Below, in pieces: positions 1 to 7,748 of a DNA stretch of 35,333 bases (position 1 is the first letter of the stretch; each line of letters opens with the position of its first letter). The DNA lies in assembly GCA_027621295.1 (NCBI GenBank), contig JAQCBR010000033.1, forward strand, positions 1 through 35,333, given 5' to 3'. The position numbers and the translations under genes are program-made. The notes under the pieces are model-generated. The model did no database searches. It had not been told where the DNA came from and saw only the letters and a list, made by a program, of their open reading frames with translations. This DNA is from Planctomycetota bacterium (GTDB lineage Bacteria > Planctomycetota > UBA1135 > UBA2386).

Positions 1-808
1 CGGGGACCCGACGTCCGCTCCGCGCGGCGGCCCGCCGCCGCTCCTCGGCCCGCCGCGCGTCGAGCAACGCCGCCCAGTCGAGGAGCTGCAGCTCGCCGGC
101 GTCGTTCTCGACGAGCGCAGTGCACGACTCGACCCAGTCGCCGTCGTTGCAGTAGAGGACCCCGTCGATCTCCCGCATCTCCGGCTTGTGGATGTGCCCA
201 CACACGACGCCGTCGAAACCCTGGTGCCGCGCGTAGTCGGTCACCACGCGCTCGAAGTTGCCGATGACCTTCGTCGCCTGCTTGGCCTTGAGCTTCAGGT
301 ACTGGGACAGCGACCAGTAGCCGAGGCCGATCCGCCGCCGGACCCAGTTGAGGGCCGTGTTGACCGTCACCGTCCAGTCGTAGAGATGCCCCCCGACGAT
401 CGCGAGCCACTTGTGCTCGCAGACGAACGCGTCGAACTCGTCGCCGTGGATCACCAGCAGACGCCGCCCGTCCGCCGTCTCGTGCGCCACGCGGTCGAGG
501 ATCTCGACTCCCGCCCAGTTCATCCCGAGGAAGTCACGGAAGTACTCGTCGTGGTTCCCCGGCACGAAGACGACGCGCGTGCCCTCCGCCGCGAGTTCCA
601 GCACCCGTCTCAGGACCTTGTTCTGCGACGCGTTCCAGTAGAGGCCGCTCTTGGCCTTCCACAGGTCGATGATGTCGCCGACGAGGTAGAGGGTGTCGGT
701 GCGGACCTCCTCGAGGAAGGCCAGGAGCAGGTCGGCTTTGCACGAGCGAGTACCGAGGTGGACGTCGCTGATCCAGACGGTTCGCATCGGGGAAAGGGTT
801 CGCGCCAT
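1..808 (-). CDS. LpxH-like calcineurin-type metallophosphoesterase (3' end beyond window)
   Basis: Probable UDP-2,3-diacylglucosamine diphosphatase-family enzyme, a two-metal phosphoesterase acting at the cytoplasmic face of the inner membrane in lipid A-type synthesis. The frame read leftward from ATG 806-808 stays open for 269 codons to the window edge and shows every family signature in order: SDVHLG (D15, H17), GDIIDLW (44-50), GNHD (84-87), HGDEFD (121-126) and GHIHKPE (204-210). A second ATG at 785-787 (MRTVW) would begin just before the first beta strand and may be the true start. The basic, Ala/Arg-rich tail suggests that few residues are missing. It starts 8 nt after the radical SAM stop, so it is the last visible gene of a three-gene operon. 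The fold and metal site are clear from sequence; the exact substrate is inferred, since related phosphoesterases (the YbbF/LpxH group) have varied substrates. Confidence 0.88.
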   Translation of the reverse strand, partial: MARTLSPMRTVWISDVHLGTRSCKADLLLAFLEEVRTDTLYLVGDIIDLWKAKSGLYWNASQNKVLRRVLELAAEGTRVVFVPGNHDEYFRDFLGMNWAGVEILDRVAHETADGRRLLVIHGDEFDAFVCEHKWLAIVGGHLYDWTVTVNTALNWVRRRIGLGYWSLSQYLKLKAKQATKVIGNFERVVTDYARHQGFDGVVCGHIHKPEMREIDGVLYCNDGDWVESCTALVENDAGELQLLDWAALLDARRAEERRRAAARSGRRVP

Positions 809-816
809 GGGAGGAC

Positions 817-1917
817 TCAAAGGGCTGCAGAACGGGACGAGCGACGCGCGGGGCCGAGCGACCTCGCGACGTCTCCGGTGTAGATCGCGCTGGGAACGAC
901 CTCGCACTCGGCCCAGCAGCCGACGCAGTCGTTGACCCAGCTGCGCTGGCGGTGGGCCAGGTCGCCCTCCCAGACCTCGGCGAAGGTCTGTCGACGGAGG
1001 TTGCCGACGACGCGGCTGTTGAACTGGCAGGTGGGGACATCCCCGTTCGGGAAGATCCGCAGGTGGGCACTCAGCGCGACGCAGGGCGGGTTCGGGGAGG
1101 CCTGCCGCTCCAGCAAGCGACGCCGCAGCCCGCGCAGGTAGTAGCGCTTCGCGAGCCGGGCGGACGGCGGCAGCGACGCTGCGTCCGCATCGAGCTCGTC
1201 CAGGAGGGCGCGGATCTCCGCATCCTCGAAGACACCGAGCGTCGGGTAGGCGGCCGCGTCGCGGGGAGCGACGTCGACGTCGTCCTCGACGCTGTAGGTC
1301 GCGCTCGCCTCGTACGCGAGCACCGCCTGGTGCGCGAGGCCGAGCGGAGCCAGCACGCTCCGCAGACGCCGGTAGGCGTCGAGCGCGCCCGGCCCGAGAA
1401 GCGTCTGGTTGACCGCGATCCTGAGCCCGAGCTCGCGCTGACGAGGCGTCAGCGCCTGGATCGTGCGCATCGCGTCCGAGAACGCCCCACGCCGCCCCCG
1501 GATCTGGTCGTGTCCCTCTCCCGTGTCATCGATCGAGACGAGGAGATACAGCGGGACGTCGCGCGGCCTCTCCTCTGCGAACCGCACGATCCGCTCGGTG
1601 AGGAAACCGTTCGTCGTCACGTGCAGCTGGAGCGGACGCAGGTGCGCACGCGCCGCGCGCGCGATCTCGACCATGTCCTTGCGGACGAAGGGTTCCCCCC
1701 CGGTCAGCCGGACGGCGTCGAGAGTCGGGAGCTGGCGGAAGATCGAGTCGATCTCGCCCAGCTCCAGGTCACCAGGACTCGGCTTCTGCCAGCTGTCGCA
1801 CATCGAACAGCGCGCGTTGCAGCCGAACGTCACCGTGTAGGTGAGGAAGCGGGGCAGCGTGCGCAGGCGACGACGGCTCCGGAGCACGACCCGCGGCAAC
1901 TCGACCCATCGCTTCAT
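817..1917 (-). CDS. Radical SAM protein with SPASM-like C-terminal cysteines
   Basis: 366-residue radical S-adenosylmethionine enzyme, reaction unknown. The CxxxCxxC cluster motif CNARCSMC is at 33-40 and GGEP at 73-76, both typical of the SAM-binding barrel. The C-terminal third carries further cysteines (PPCVAL, PTCQF, NDCVGCWAEC) next to an FPNGDVPTC segment, the pattern of a SPASM-type auxiliary cluster region as in peptide or lipid-modifying radical SAM proteins. ATG 1915-1917 is chosen because it overlaps the stop of the glycosyltransferase (ATGA) and begins exactly with conserved-looking sequence; the same frame is open much further upstream, but only as a shadow of the glycosyltransferase. 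Cotranscription with a glycosyltransferase and an LpxH-like enzyme suggests a role in building or modifying an envelope glycolipid, which is inference. Confidence 0.85.
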   Translation of the reverse strand: MKRWVELPRVVLRSRRRLRTLPRFLTYTVTFGCNARCSMCDSWQKPSPGDLELGEIDSIFRQLPTLDAVRLTGGEPFVRKDMVEIARAARAHLRPLQLHVTTNGFLTERIVRFAEERPRDVPLYLLVSIDDTGEGHDQIRGRRGAFSDAMRTIQALTPRQRELGLRIAVNQTLLGPGALDAYRRLRSVLAPLGLAHQAVLAYEASATYSVEDDVDVAPRDAAAYPTLGVFEDAEIRALLDELDADAASLPPSARLAKRYYLRGLRRRLLERQASPNPPCVALSAHLRIFPNGDVPTCQFNSRVVGNLRRQTFAEVWEGDLAHRQRSWVNDCVGCWAECEVVPSAIYTGDVARSLGPARRSSRSAAL

Positions 1918-3023
1918 GACGCGACCCTCCCACTCCCGGAGCCGATCCGCTCCGTTGGCCCGACCCAGTCCCGGACCGCAGCGAGCACCACCTCGTTGCC
2001 GCGCACGCTGTTGCGGTCGATCCGCCCGCGGAGCGAGTCGGCGCGGTCGAGGAACCCGCGCAGCCGCGGCGCGTCCACTCGGCACGCCTCGAGCGCCTCT
2101 CCCGCACCCGTGTCGCGGAGCAGGTGAGCGTTGATCCGCTGCTCGGCGTTTCCCGGCTCGGGGATCGCGAGGACCGGCTTGTCCAACCAGAGCGCTTCGC
2201 CGACCAGCTGGTTGCCGGCCGTGCACACGAGCGCGCGACACGTGGCCAGGTCCTCGACGAAGCGTCGCTCGTCGATGGCCGCGAACTCGACCTGTCCCCG
2301 GCGCGGCCAGCAGCCGAGTCCGTACACCCGGACCGGACAGCCGAGCCCCTCGAGAGCGGGCAGGAGGGAGGGCGGCGCGCTGCGTCGGACGTAGGCACAC
2401 ACGTGGGGCCGTCGGTCCGGCTGCGCCTGGAGGATCTCCGGGCGGAGCAGGACGCCAGCCCGCACGATCGGCAGGTCCCGCGCACGGTCCTGCGGCGGCG
2501 GGAACGCGAACGAGGACACGATGCCGAGCGCCTGCCGCGAGTAGAAGCGCCGCACGAGGAACGCCATCGCCGCCGCGTGCACCCGGAGGCTCCTCGGGTA
2601 GCCGGAGAAATCGCTGACGACCAGGAAGTGCTGGTGGTCGACGCTGATGTAAGGGACCCCGCACGCTTCTGCGGCCCGCGGCAGGGCCGGCTCGAAGTCG
2701 GTGATGCAGAGAGCCGGCCTCTCGTCCCGGATGCGTGCGGTCAGGTGCCGGGTCAGCGCCGGCAGGCGACGCAGGTAGGACGCCGCTTCGGCCGCAGTCG
2801 CCCCGAGACTGAGCCGGCCACTCCGTCCGTAGCAGAACCGGAGCCCGCCGATCGGCTCGACCTGCGCGCGACCGTCGCGGTAGCGCTCGGCGAGCAGCCC
2901 GTGCGCGAGGCCCGGGGCGAAGATCGTCACTTCGTGCGCGATCGCCAGCGCATCGACGATCGTCGATGCGCGTGTGGCGTGGCCACGGCCTTCTCCCGAG
3001 AGCGCGTAGAAGATCCTTGCCAT
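1914..3023 (-). CDS. GT-B type glycosyltransferase (MurG/GT28-like family)
   Basis: 369-residue cytoplasmic glycosyltransferase. The N-terminal nucleotide-fold motif is GEGRGHATR (10-18), characteristic of the family that has a Gly-rich loop followed by GHATR. The C-terminal half holds a nucleotide-sugar-binding segment reading GNQLVGEALWLDKPVLAIP followed by PEPGNAEQRINA, as in MurG-like and glycosyltransferase family 28 proteins. No membrane segments are evident. It is the first gene of the minus-strand trio, overlapping the radical SAM gene by 4 nt, so the two are probably translationally coupled. Donor and acceptor cannot be read from sequence; a lipid acceptor is suggested by the LpxH-like partner. 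A 6-bp inverted repeat (CCGGGG at 3039-3044, CCCCGG at 3060-3065) lies just upstream of the start. Confidence 0.82.
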   Translation of the reverse strand: MARIFYALSGEGRGHATRASTIVDALAIAHEVTIFAPGLAHGLLAERYRDGRAQVEPIGGLRFCYGRSGRLSLGATAAEAASYLRRLPALTRHLTARIRDERPALCITDFEPALPRAAEACGVPYISVDHQHFLVVSDFSGYPRSLRVHAAAMAFLVRRFYSRQALGIVSSFAFPPPQDRARDLPIVRAGVLLRPEILQAQPDRRPHVCAYVRRSAPPSLLPALEGLGCPVRVYGLGCWPRRGQVEFAAIDERRFVEDLATCRALVCTAGNQLVGEALWLDKPVLAIPEPGNAEQRINAHLLRDTGAGEALEACRVDAPRLRGFLDRADSLRGRIDRNSVRGNEVVLAAVRDWVGPTERIGSGSGRVAS

Positions 3024-3133
3024 GCGATCCGCACCCTCCCGGGGCGCACGGCAGAGACTCCCCGGTCAGGAGAAGACCACGTCAGGAAGACAGCAAGGCT
3101 CGGCGAATGTCAGGTTCCGCGCCGGATCGGGCG

Positions 3134-4318
3134 TCAGCGGGACATTGCGCGCAGCCGCTCGCAGGCCTCGTCGAGGACGGCGTCCTCGACCGCGAAGTGG
3201 AAGCGCATCGAACGAACATCGCGTGGGTCGGCGTAGAAGAGGTCGCCCGGCACCGCGTTGATCCGCGCGGACTCGATCAGCTTCATCACCGCGGCGAAGG
3301 GTTCGAGATCCCCGAGCACCGAGCTGTAGTCGGCGAGGACGTAGTAGGCACCGTGCGGCTTCTCGAACCGGAAGCCGGCGTCGGCGAGCGCTGCGCAGAA
3401 CCGGTCCCTACGCTCCTCGTAGCCCGCGCGGAGATCCTCGTAGAACGACGCGGGCAGCTCGCGGAGCGCGCGTTCGACGCCGCGCTGCATCGGGCGCGGC
3501 GCGCAGACGTGGACCTGGTCACAGACTCGCCCCACCGTCTCGACGAAGTCCGCAGGTCCGACGAAGCACCCGACGCGCCAGCCGGTGATCGAGTAGGTCT
3601 TGCTCAGGCTGAACAGGCTGAGGCAGCGTGACGCCAGGCCATCGACGGTCGCCGGCGACACGTGCCGCCGACCGTCGAAGACCATGTACTCGTAGACCTC
3701 GTCGGTGATGACGAGGACGTCGGTGCCGTCGAGCAGCGCCGCGACCGCTGCCAGCTCCTCAGCCGAGAACACCTTGCCGGACGGATTCGCCGGCGTGTTG
3801 ATGACGACGGCGCGCGTCTTCGGGCCGATCGCGCGACGGAGCGCCTCGACGTCGAGGTCGAGCGCCGGACCCGCGAGCCTGACGCAGACCGGCACCGCGC
3901 CGAGCAGGCGCACCGCGGTGTGGTGGTACGAATAGAACGGTTCGAAGAGCACCACCTCGTCGCCCGGCTCGAACAGCGCGAGACCAGCGGCGAAGAAGGC
4001 TCCGGACGAACCGAGCGCGACGCCGACGTTCTCCGGCCCGACGTCCAGCCCGTTGAACTTGCGCAGCTTGTCGGCGAGCGCCTCGCGCAAGCCCGGCAAC
4101 CCGGCGTACGGCGTGTAGACCTGCCGCTCTCCTCCCGCGCCCCGGATCGCGTCGACCGCGCCCCCGACGAGCGGGGTCGGCGCCGCGAGGTCGCAAACCC
4201 CCTGGCCGAGGTTGATCCCACCGGCGACCCGACCGATCACCTCGGTCAGCGAGCGGAGCGGGTTGTCCCGGTCGAGGTGCTGGCGTCGGGCTGCGAGACG
4301 GGCGAAGGGCGGAGTCAT
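3134..4318 (-). CDS. Class I/II PLP-dependent aminotransferase
   Basis: 394-residue fold-type I aminotransferase, cytoplasmic, transferring an amino group between an amino acid and a 2-oxo acid. It carries the Asn of NTPANPSGK (174-182), the Asp and Tyr of TDEVYEYM (205-212), and the Schiff-base lysine K240 in SLSKTYSITGWRVG. A C-terminal Arg (SMRFHF) is placed to bind the substrate carboxylate. The overall pattern (INLGQGVCD near 35-43, YAGLPGLREAL near 71-81) resembles the aspartate, kynurenine and methionine aminotransferase subgroup, but substrate choice cannot be fixed. It is followed 110 nt later by the glycosyltransferase cassette, so it may be in the same transcript, though the gap is large compared with the overlaps inside the cassette. 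It is divergent from the surface lipoprotein. Confidence 0.9.
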   Translation of the reverse strand: MTPPFARLAARRQHLDRDNPLRSLTEVIGRVAGGINLGQGVCDLAAPTPLVGGAVDAIRGAGGERQVYTPYAGLPGLREALADKLRKFNGLDVGPENVGVALGSSGAFFAAGLALFEPGDEVVLFEPFYSYHHTAVRLLGAVPVCVRLAGPALDLDVEALRRAIGPKTRAVVINTPANPSGKVFSAEELAAVAALLDGTDVLVITDEVYEYMVFDGRRHVSPATVDGLASRCLSLFSLSKTYSITGWRVGCFVGPADFVETVGRVCDQVHVCAPRPMQRGVERALRELPASFYEDLRAGYEERRDRFCAALADAGFRFEKPHGAYYVLADYSSVLGDLEPFAAVMKLIESARINAVPGDLFYADPRDVRSMRFHFAVEDAVLDEACERLRAMSR

Positions 4319-4657
4319 CGCGCAGCAACCTACGCGGGGACGCGGTCGGTTCCTCGGCCTCGGACCCGACGGGCGATCGGCACCGCCGATCCGGGGCGCA
4401 GAACCCAGCCGGGAACCCGACGATTTATCCGGGCGAATCCGGTGCCGTCGGATGCAACGTCGGAGGAGCTCGGAAGCACCGCCGGAGGAGGCTCAAACCC
4501 CTTCTCGGCATGACTTTACGCAATCCTGGATCCTCGCGGGGGACGCCGCGCCCCCGACCCGGGCCCGCCGAGCCGTGACCGGCCCATGGGTCGGGGACTA
4601 CGCGTTCCAGACCTTCCTCCCGGCTCGGTCTTGGCTTCCGGCCCCGTCCCCTTTTTC
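4319..4657. other. Divergent intergenic region (339 nt)
   Basis: This stretch separates the aminotransferase (minus) from the surface lipoprotein (plus) and must hold both promoters. I see one perfect 7-bp inverted repeat (4375-4391), Shine-Dalgarno-like AGGAGG words around 4460 and 4495, and a locally less GC-rich patch near 4510-4530. The lipoprotein's frame is open upstream to about 4586, but residues coded there look non-native. I could not identify convincing -35/-10 boxes, RNA genes or a small ORF. Confidence 0.6.
4375..4391. repeat. Perfect 7-bp inverted repeat, possible operator or hairpin
   Basis: GATCGGC-ACC-GCCGATC, perfectly symmetric with a 3-nt centre, 57 nt upstream of the aminotransferase start codon in the divergent region. 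It could be a repressor-binding site or an RNA hairpin in the aminotransferase leader; no U-tract follows on either strand. Confidence 0.45.
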
Positions 4658-7600
4658 ATGGCCCGACTCATGCGTCCCCCTCGATCCGCCAAGATCCTCC
4701 CCCTGCTGCTCGCGGTCGTCGCGGGCTGCGGCGGGGGCTCCTCCGGAGACCCCGACAACCGCGGGCCCTTCAAGCTCAACCTGATCTCGACCGGTCAGGG
4801 CCAGGTGTTCCCCTACCGGATCCTGGCGGTCGACGGCTTCGGCAATCCGACCAGCAACGTCATCAACATCGAGTCTGAAGAGACGCTGCGGGCCAACGTC
4901 AATGCCAACAACCCGGTGCTCCCGGTCGCGGCCCTGCCCGACCTGCCGGAGCTCCCGAACGGCAACCCCGGCAACCAGTTCCTGCACTTCCGGTTCTCGC
5001 ACAAGCTGATGATCGACTCGATCCTCAGCCCGAACATCGCGAACGCGCAGACGAACTCGGGGCTGACGACCGCGCTGAGCGTGATCGCCTACGACCCGAC
5101 GACGGAGAACACCACCGTCCTCAAGGGACGCGGCTTCATCGGCGGTTCGACCTACTTCAACGACGGTGGTCGCCTCGACCTCGTCGAAGCGGTCACCGCG
5201 ACCGAGGATGCGGTGACCGTCGAGGACCCGCGCGCCGAGGGCTTCCCGCGCGGCTTCACGGGTGACATCGAACTCGTGTCGCCGAAGTCGTTCGTGTTCG
5301 TGGCCGACACCGACGACGACCTCTCGACGATCGAGACGTTCGACGTGCTCGGCTCGAACGTGCTGATCCGCATCCAGGTCTCCAACTCGGTGCTCGACTC
5401 CGAGGGCAAGATCCTGGAGCAGGAAGTGTGCACGGCGACCACGGTCGGCAACGACCCGAACCCTGCGGACGTGCTCGGCTGGGCGCCGAACAAGCCGGTG
5501 CAGATCACGCCGGGCAACAGCGCCACGAACGTCGATCCGTTCACCGACATCGTCATCAGCTTCAACAAGCCGGTGCAGCCGACGGACGTCGGGACCTTCT
5601 TCAGCACGACGAACCTGACCCCTTCGTCGGGCGGCGTGTCGCTGGCGGTCAACGTCGCCGCCTCGAGCTACACGATCATCTACTACGCGGATCCGGTGTC
5701 CTACGCGGACCTCTGCAACTACCGCATCCGCCCGGCGTACGCGCTGCCCGGCGAGGAGACGGTCAACGTCCTCGTCCAGGGAGCGAGCGTCCGGTCCCTG
5801 AAGGACCTGACCCCGCTCGGCAACGACGCGCAGACCTCGTTCCAGACCGGCGTCGGCGCAGGCGTCGTCAACGCCCCGGTCTGCCCCGACGCGATCTACG
5901 TCGGCATCGGCGGCGCGGAGCCCGGCATCTCGATCATCGACCTCAACGGCTACGGCCAGGGGACGAACGGCCTCGAGCCCGATGCGAACGGCAACCCGAC
6001 GAAGGATCCGCTCGACACCTACTTCGCGCAGAACAACCCGAACATCGGGCTGCCCGGCATGACGCCGTCGCTGGCGCCGGGAACGTCGACGCTGGACGCG
6101 GGCAGCAACGGCCCGCTGACCCTCGTCGAGGACACCCGCGGCAACACCAAGCTGCTGCGCTCGCCGACGATCGGTCAGATCGGCGACATGCACGTCGGTG
6201 CACCGCTCGACCTCGTCTACAACAACTCGAACGTCAACGTAAACGTCAACGGCGCGAACCAGGTCAACCCGGGCACGGGCTTCCCGCAGCCGGGCAACTG
6301 CGTCGCGGTCAGCACGCACCCGAACCCGCCGCGCCTCGTCTTCCCGCCGCCGAACGTCTCCCGCGCGATCTTCGCCGAGGAACCGACCCGCGGTGGCTCG
6401 AACCTCCTGAACTCCGGCACGCGCCCCGACTACCGGGATCGCGCGTTCAGCGGCTTCTTCGGCCCAGCGGCGCCCCCGCCGTCGCCGCCGCCCCCGCCCC
6501 AGTTCCTGCCCTACCAGTCGCGGCAGCAGATCGGGCACTTCCTCTACGTGCTCGACCGTGAGAACCGCCAGGTCCTCGTGCTGAACAGCAACCGGATGAC
6601 GATCCTCGATCGCATCCGTCTGTCGGACCCGTACCGCATCGCGTTCTCGCCGTCGCTCGGCGTGATGGCCGTCTCGAACCTGTCGTCCGGCACGGTCGAG
6701 ATCGTCAACACCGACCCGCGCAGCCCGAGCTTCCACCAGATCGTCGCGCAGACCCGCGTGCCGGCCGGACCGACGGAGATCGTCTGGCAGCCGGACGGCG
6801 AAGCGATCCTGACGATCTGCTCGGTCGACAGCTCGCTCGCGGTCATCAACGCCTCGGACTTCTCGCTGCAGAAGGTCGTCAGCGGCAACATCGTCGACCC
6901 GGTCGGCCTCGTCGTCACCGAGCGCTACGTCGCAACGGGGAACACGAGCAACGTGTTCTACGGCTACATCCTGAACGGCAACGGCAGCGTCGCCGTCTAC
7001 GAGTCGGGCCCGGACGGCACGAACGGCATCGGGTTCAACGACATGGTCGGCCTCGTGCAGCCGTCGTTCACGCGGGCACGCGCGATCAAGATGGACTGGA
7101 CGTCGGGCTTCGGCGGCTTCTGGGTCAGCCACGTCGACGAGTCGGGCGTCGCGGTCGTCTCGCGCTGCGAGCTGACGACGTCGCCCGCCGGCCCGCAGCC
7201 GACGCAGCAGCAGACCGGCACCGGCTTCCTGCTGCCGCCGACGTTCCGTCAGAAGGAGTGGACCGTCACCGAGAAGTACGGCGGCGCGTCGCCGAGCCAG
7301 CCGCTGAACCAGCGCTTCACCGGCAACTCGGTCGCGGACTTCGCGTTCGACGAGATGTTCAACCAGGGCGCCGGCACGAACCAGCTGTCCCAGTTCAACG
7401 GCGCGCTCGGCACCTCGATCCTCGGCCACTCGGCCAAGGGCGCGGTCATGAACGGCATCCGCCCCTTCCGTTCGTCCTACCTGTTCGTCGCGCTCGGCGA
7501 CGTCGGCAAGATCGACGTCATCGACGTGGTCGCCCGCATCCGCGTGACGACCCTCGACGTCCCGGGCGTCGCGCTGCTGTCGACCTACTGGCGGCAGTGA
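4658..7600 (+). CDS. Large surface lipoprotein with Big_5 domain and YVTN-like beta-propeller
   Basis: 980-residue predicted outer-surface lipoprotein. Start ATG 4658 gives a basic N-terminus, a short hydrophobic stretch (LPLLLAVVA) and a lipobox ending at C24 followed by a Gly/Ser spacer; ATG 4670 would also work. Residues about 275-395 (opening with ITPGNSATNV and ISFNKPV, closing near NDAQTSFQTG) match the Big_5/SbsA Ig-like pattern. A Pro-rich linker (about 603-616, APPPSPPPPPQF) leads to a C-terminal region from about 622 with repeated blades (FLYVLDRENRQVLVLN, RIAFSPSLGVMAVSN, EIVWQPDGEAILTIC), typical of YVTN/40-residue beta-propellers. It is Asn-rich and Lys-poor, as in secreted adhesive or scaffold proteins. 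No catalytic motif is seen. It is monocistronic: the stop is followed by several strong hairpins. The function is unknown; surface binding is inference. Confidence 0.82.
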   Translation: MARLMRPPRSAKILPLLLAVVAGCGGGSSGDPDNRGPFKLNLISTGQGQVFPYRILAVDGFGNPTSNVINIESEETLRANVNANNPVLPVAALPDLPELPNGNPGNQFLHFRFSHKLMIDSILSPNIANAQTNSGLTTALSVIAYDPTTENTTVLKGRGFIGGSTYFNDGGRLDLVEAVTATEDAVTVEDPRAEGFPRGFTGDIELVSPKSFVFVADTDDDLSTIETFDVLGSNVLIRIQVSNSVLDSEGKILEQEVCTATTVGNDPNPADVLGWAPNKPVQITPGNSATNVDPFTDIVISFNKPVQPTDVGTFFSTTNLTPSSGGVSLAVNVAASSYTIIYYADPVSYADLCNYRIRPAYALPGEETVNVLVQGASVRSLKDLTPLGNDAQTSFQTGVGAGVVNAPVCPDAIYVGIGGAEPGISIIDLNGYGQGTNGLEPDANGNPTKDPLDTYFAQNNPNIGLPGMTPSLAPGTSTLDAGSNGPLTLVEDTRGNTKLLRSPTIGQIGDMHVGAPLDLVYNNSNVNVNVNGANQVNPGTGFPQPGNCVAVSTHPNPPRLVFPPPNVSRAIFAEEPTRGGSNLLNSGTRPDYRDRAFSGFFGPAAPPPSPPPPPQFLPYQSRQQIGHFLYVLDRENRQVLVLNSNRMTILDRIRLSDPYRIAFSPSLGVMAVSNLSSGTVEIVNTDPRSPSFHQIVAQTRVPAGPTEIVWQPDGEAILTICSVDSSLAVINASDFSLQKVVSGNIVDPVGLVVTERYVATGNTSNVFYGYILNGNGSVAVYESGPDGTNGIGFNDMVGLVQPSFTRARAIKMDWTSGFGGFWVSHVDESGVAVVSRCELTTSPAGPQPTQQQTGTGFLLPPTFRQKEWTVTEKYGGASPSQPLNQRFTGNSVADFAFDEMFNQGAGTNQLSQFNGALGTSILGHSAKGAVMNGIRPFRSSYLFVALGDVGKIDVIDVVARIRVTTLDVPGVALLSTYWRQ

Positions 7601-7629
7601 CCTCGATCGCCCGCCCCGTTCGGGCCGCC

Positions 7630-7667
7630 CTGACGGGCTGTGACGAGATCAGTCCACAGCCTGTCAG
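7630..7667 (+). terminator. Strong hairpin after the surface lipoprotein gene
   Basis: A 13-bp stem (one G-U pair) pairs 7630-7642 (CTGACGGGCTGTG) with 7655-7667 (CACAGCCTGTCAG) around a 12-nt loop, 29 nt after the lipoprotein stop. A smaller stem (GCCCG 7609-7613 with CGGGC 7621-7625) precedes it. No T-run follows, so this may be a terminator of the U-poor kind found in GC-rich bacteria, or an mRNA 3'-end stabiliser. Confidence 0.5.
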
Positions 7668-7682
7668 TTGAGCCCGGCGGTC

Positions 7683-7733
7683 GCGAACGCCGCTCCACGG
7701 CGGCCCTCCGGAGACCGGTGGGCCGCCGTTCGC
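7683..7733 (+). promoter_or_regulatory. Long GC-rich hairpin directly upstream of recQ
   Basis: The core stem pairs GGCGGCCC (7699-7706) with GGGCCGCC (7720-7727). After a T-T mismatch it continues with CCGG (7708-7711) and CCGG (7715-7718) closed by an AGA triloop, giving 12 bp. An outer stem GCGAAC (7683-7688) with GTTCGC (7728-7733) adds 6 bp across a 10-nt left bulge. It ends 15 nt before the recQ start codon. It may be the lipoprotein terminator, a recQ leader structure, or a copy of a dispersed palindromic repeat. Confidence 0.5.
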
Positions 7734-7748
7734 ATCTCTGGACCGCGC

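Noticed and set aside
3039-3065. CCGGGG/CCCCGG inverted repeat between aminotransferase and glycosyltransferase
   Set aside because: Only a 6-bp stem with a 15-nt loop and no T-run; too weak to call a terminator in such GC-rich sequence.
6232-6270. Tandem Asn-Val repeat in the surface lipoprotein
   Set aside because: A short run (NVNVNVN) within the coding sequence; too short to be a repeat element of its own.
4598-7429. A 943-codon open frame antisense to the surface lipoprotein
   Set aside because: It encodes an Arg/Asp/Val-rich sequence with no domain pattern, as expected from the opposite strand of GC-rich coding DNA. The plus-strand lipoprotein has a signal peptide and recognisable domains.
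7668-7748. TTG start for recQ
   Set aside because: It would require translation through the strong hairpin at 7683-7733 and adds a non-homologous, Ala/Arg-rich N-terminus.
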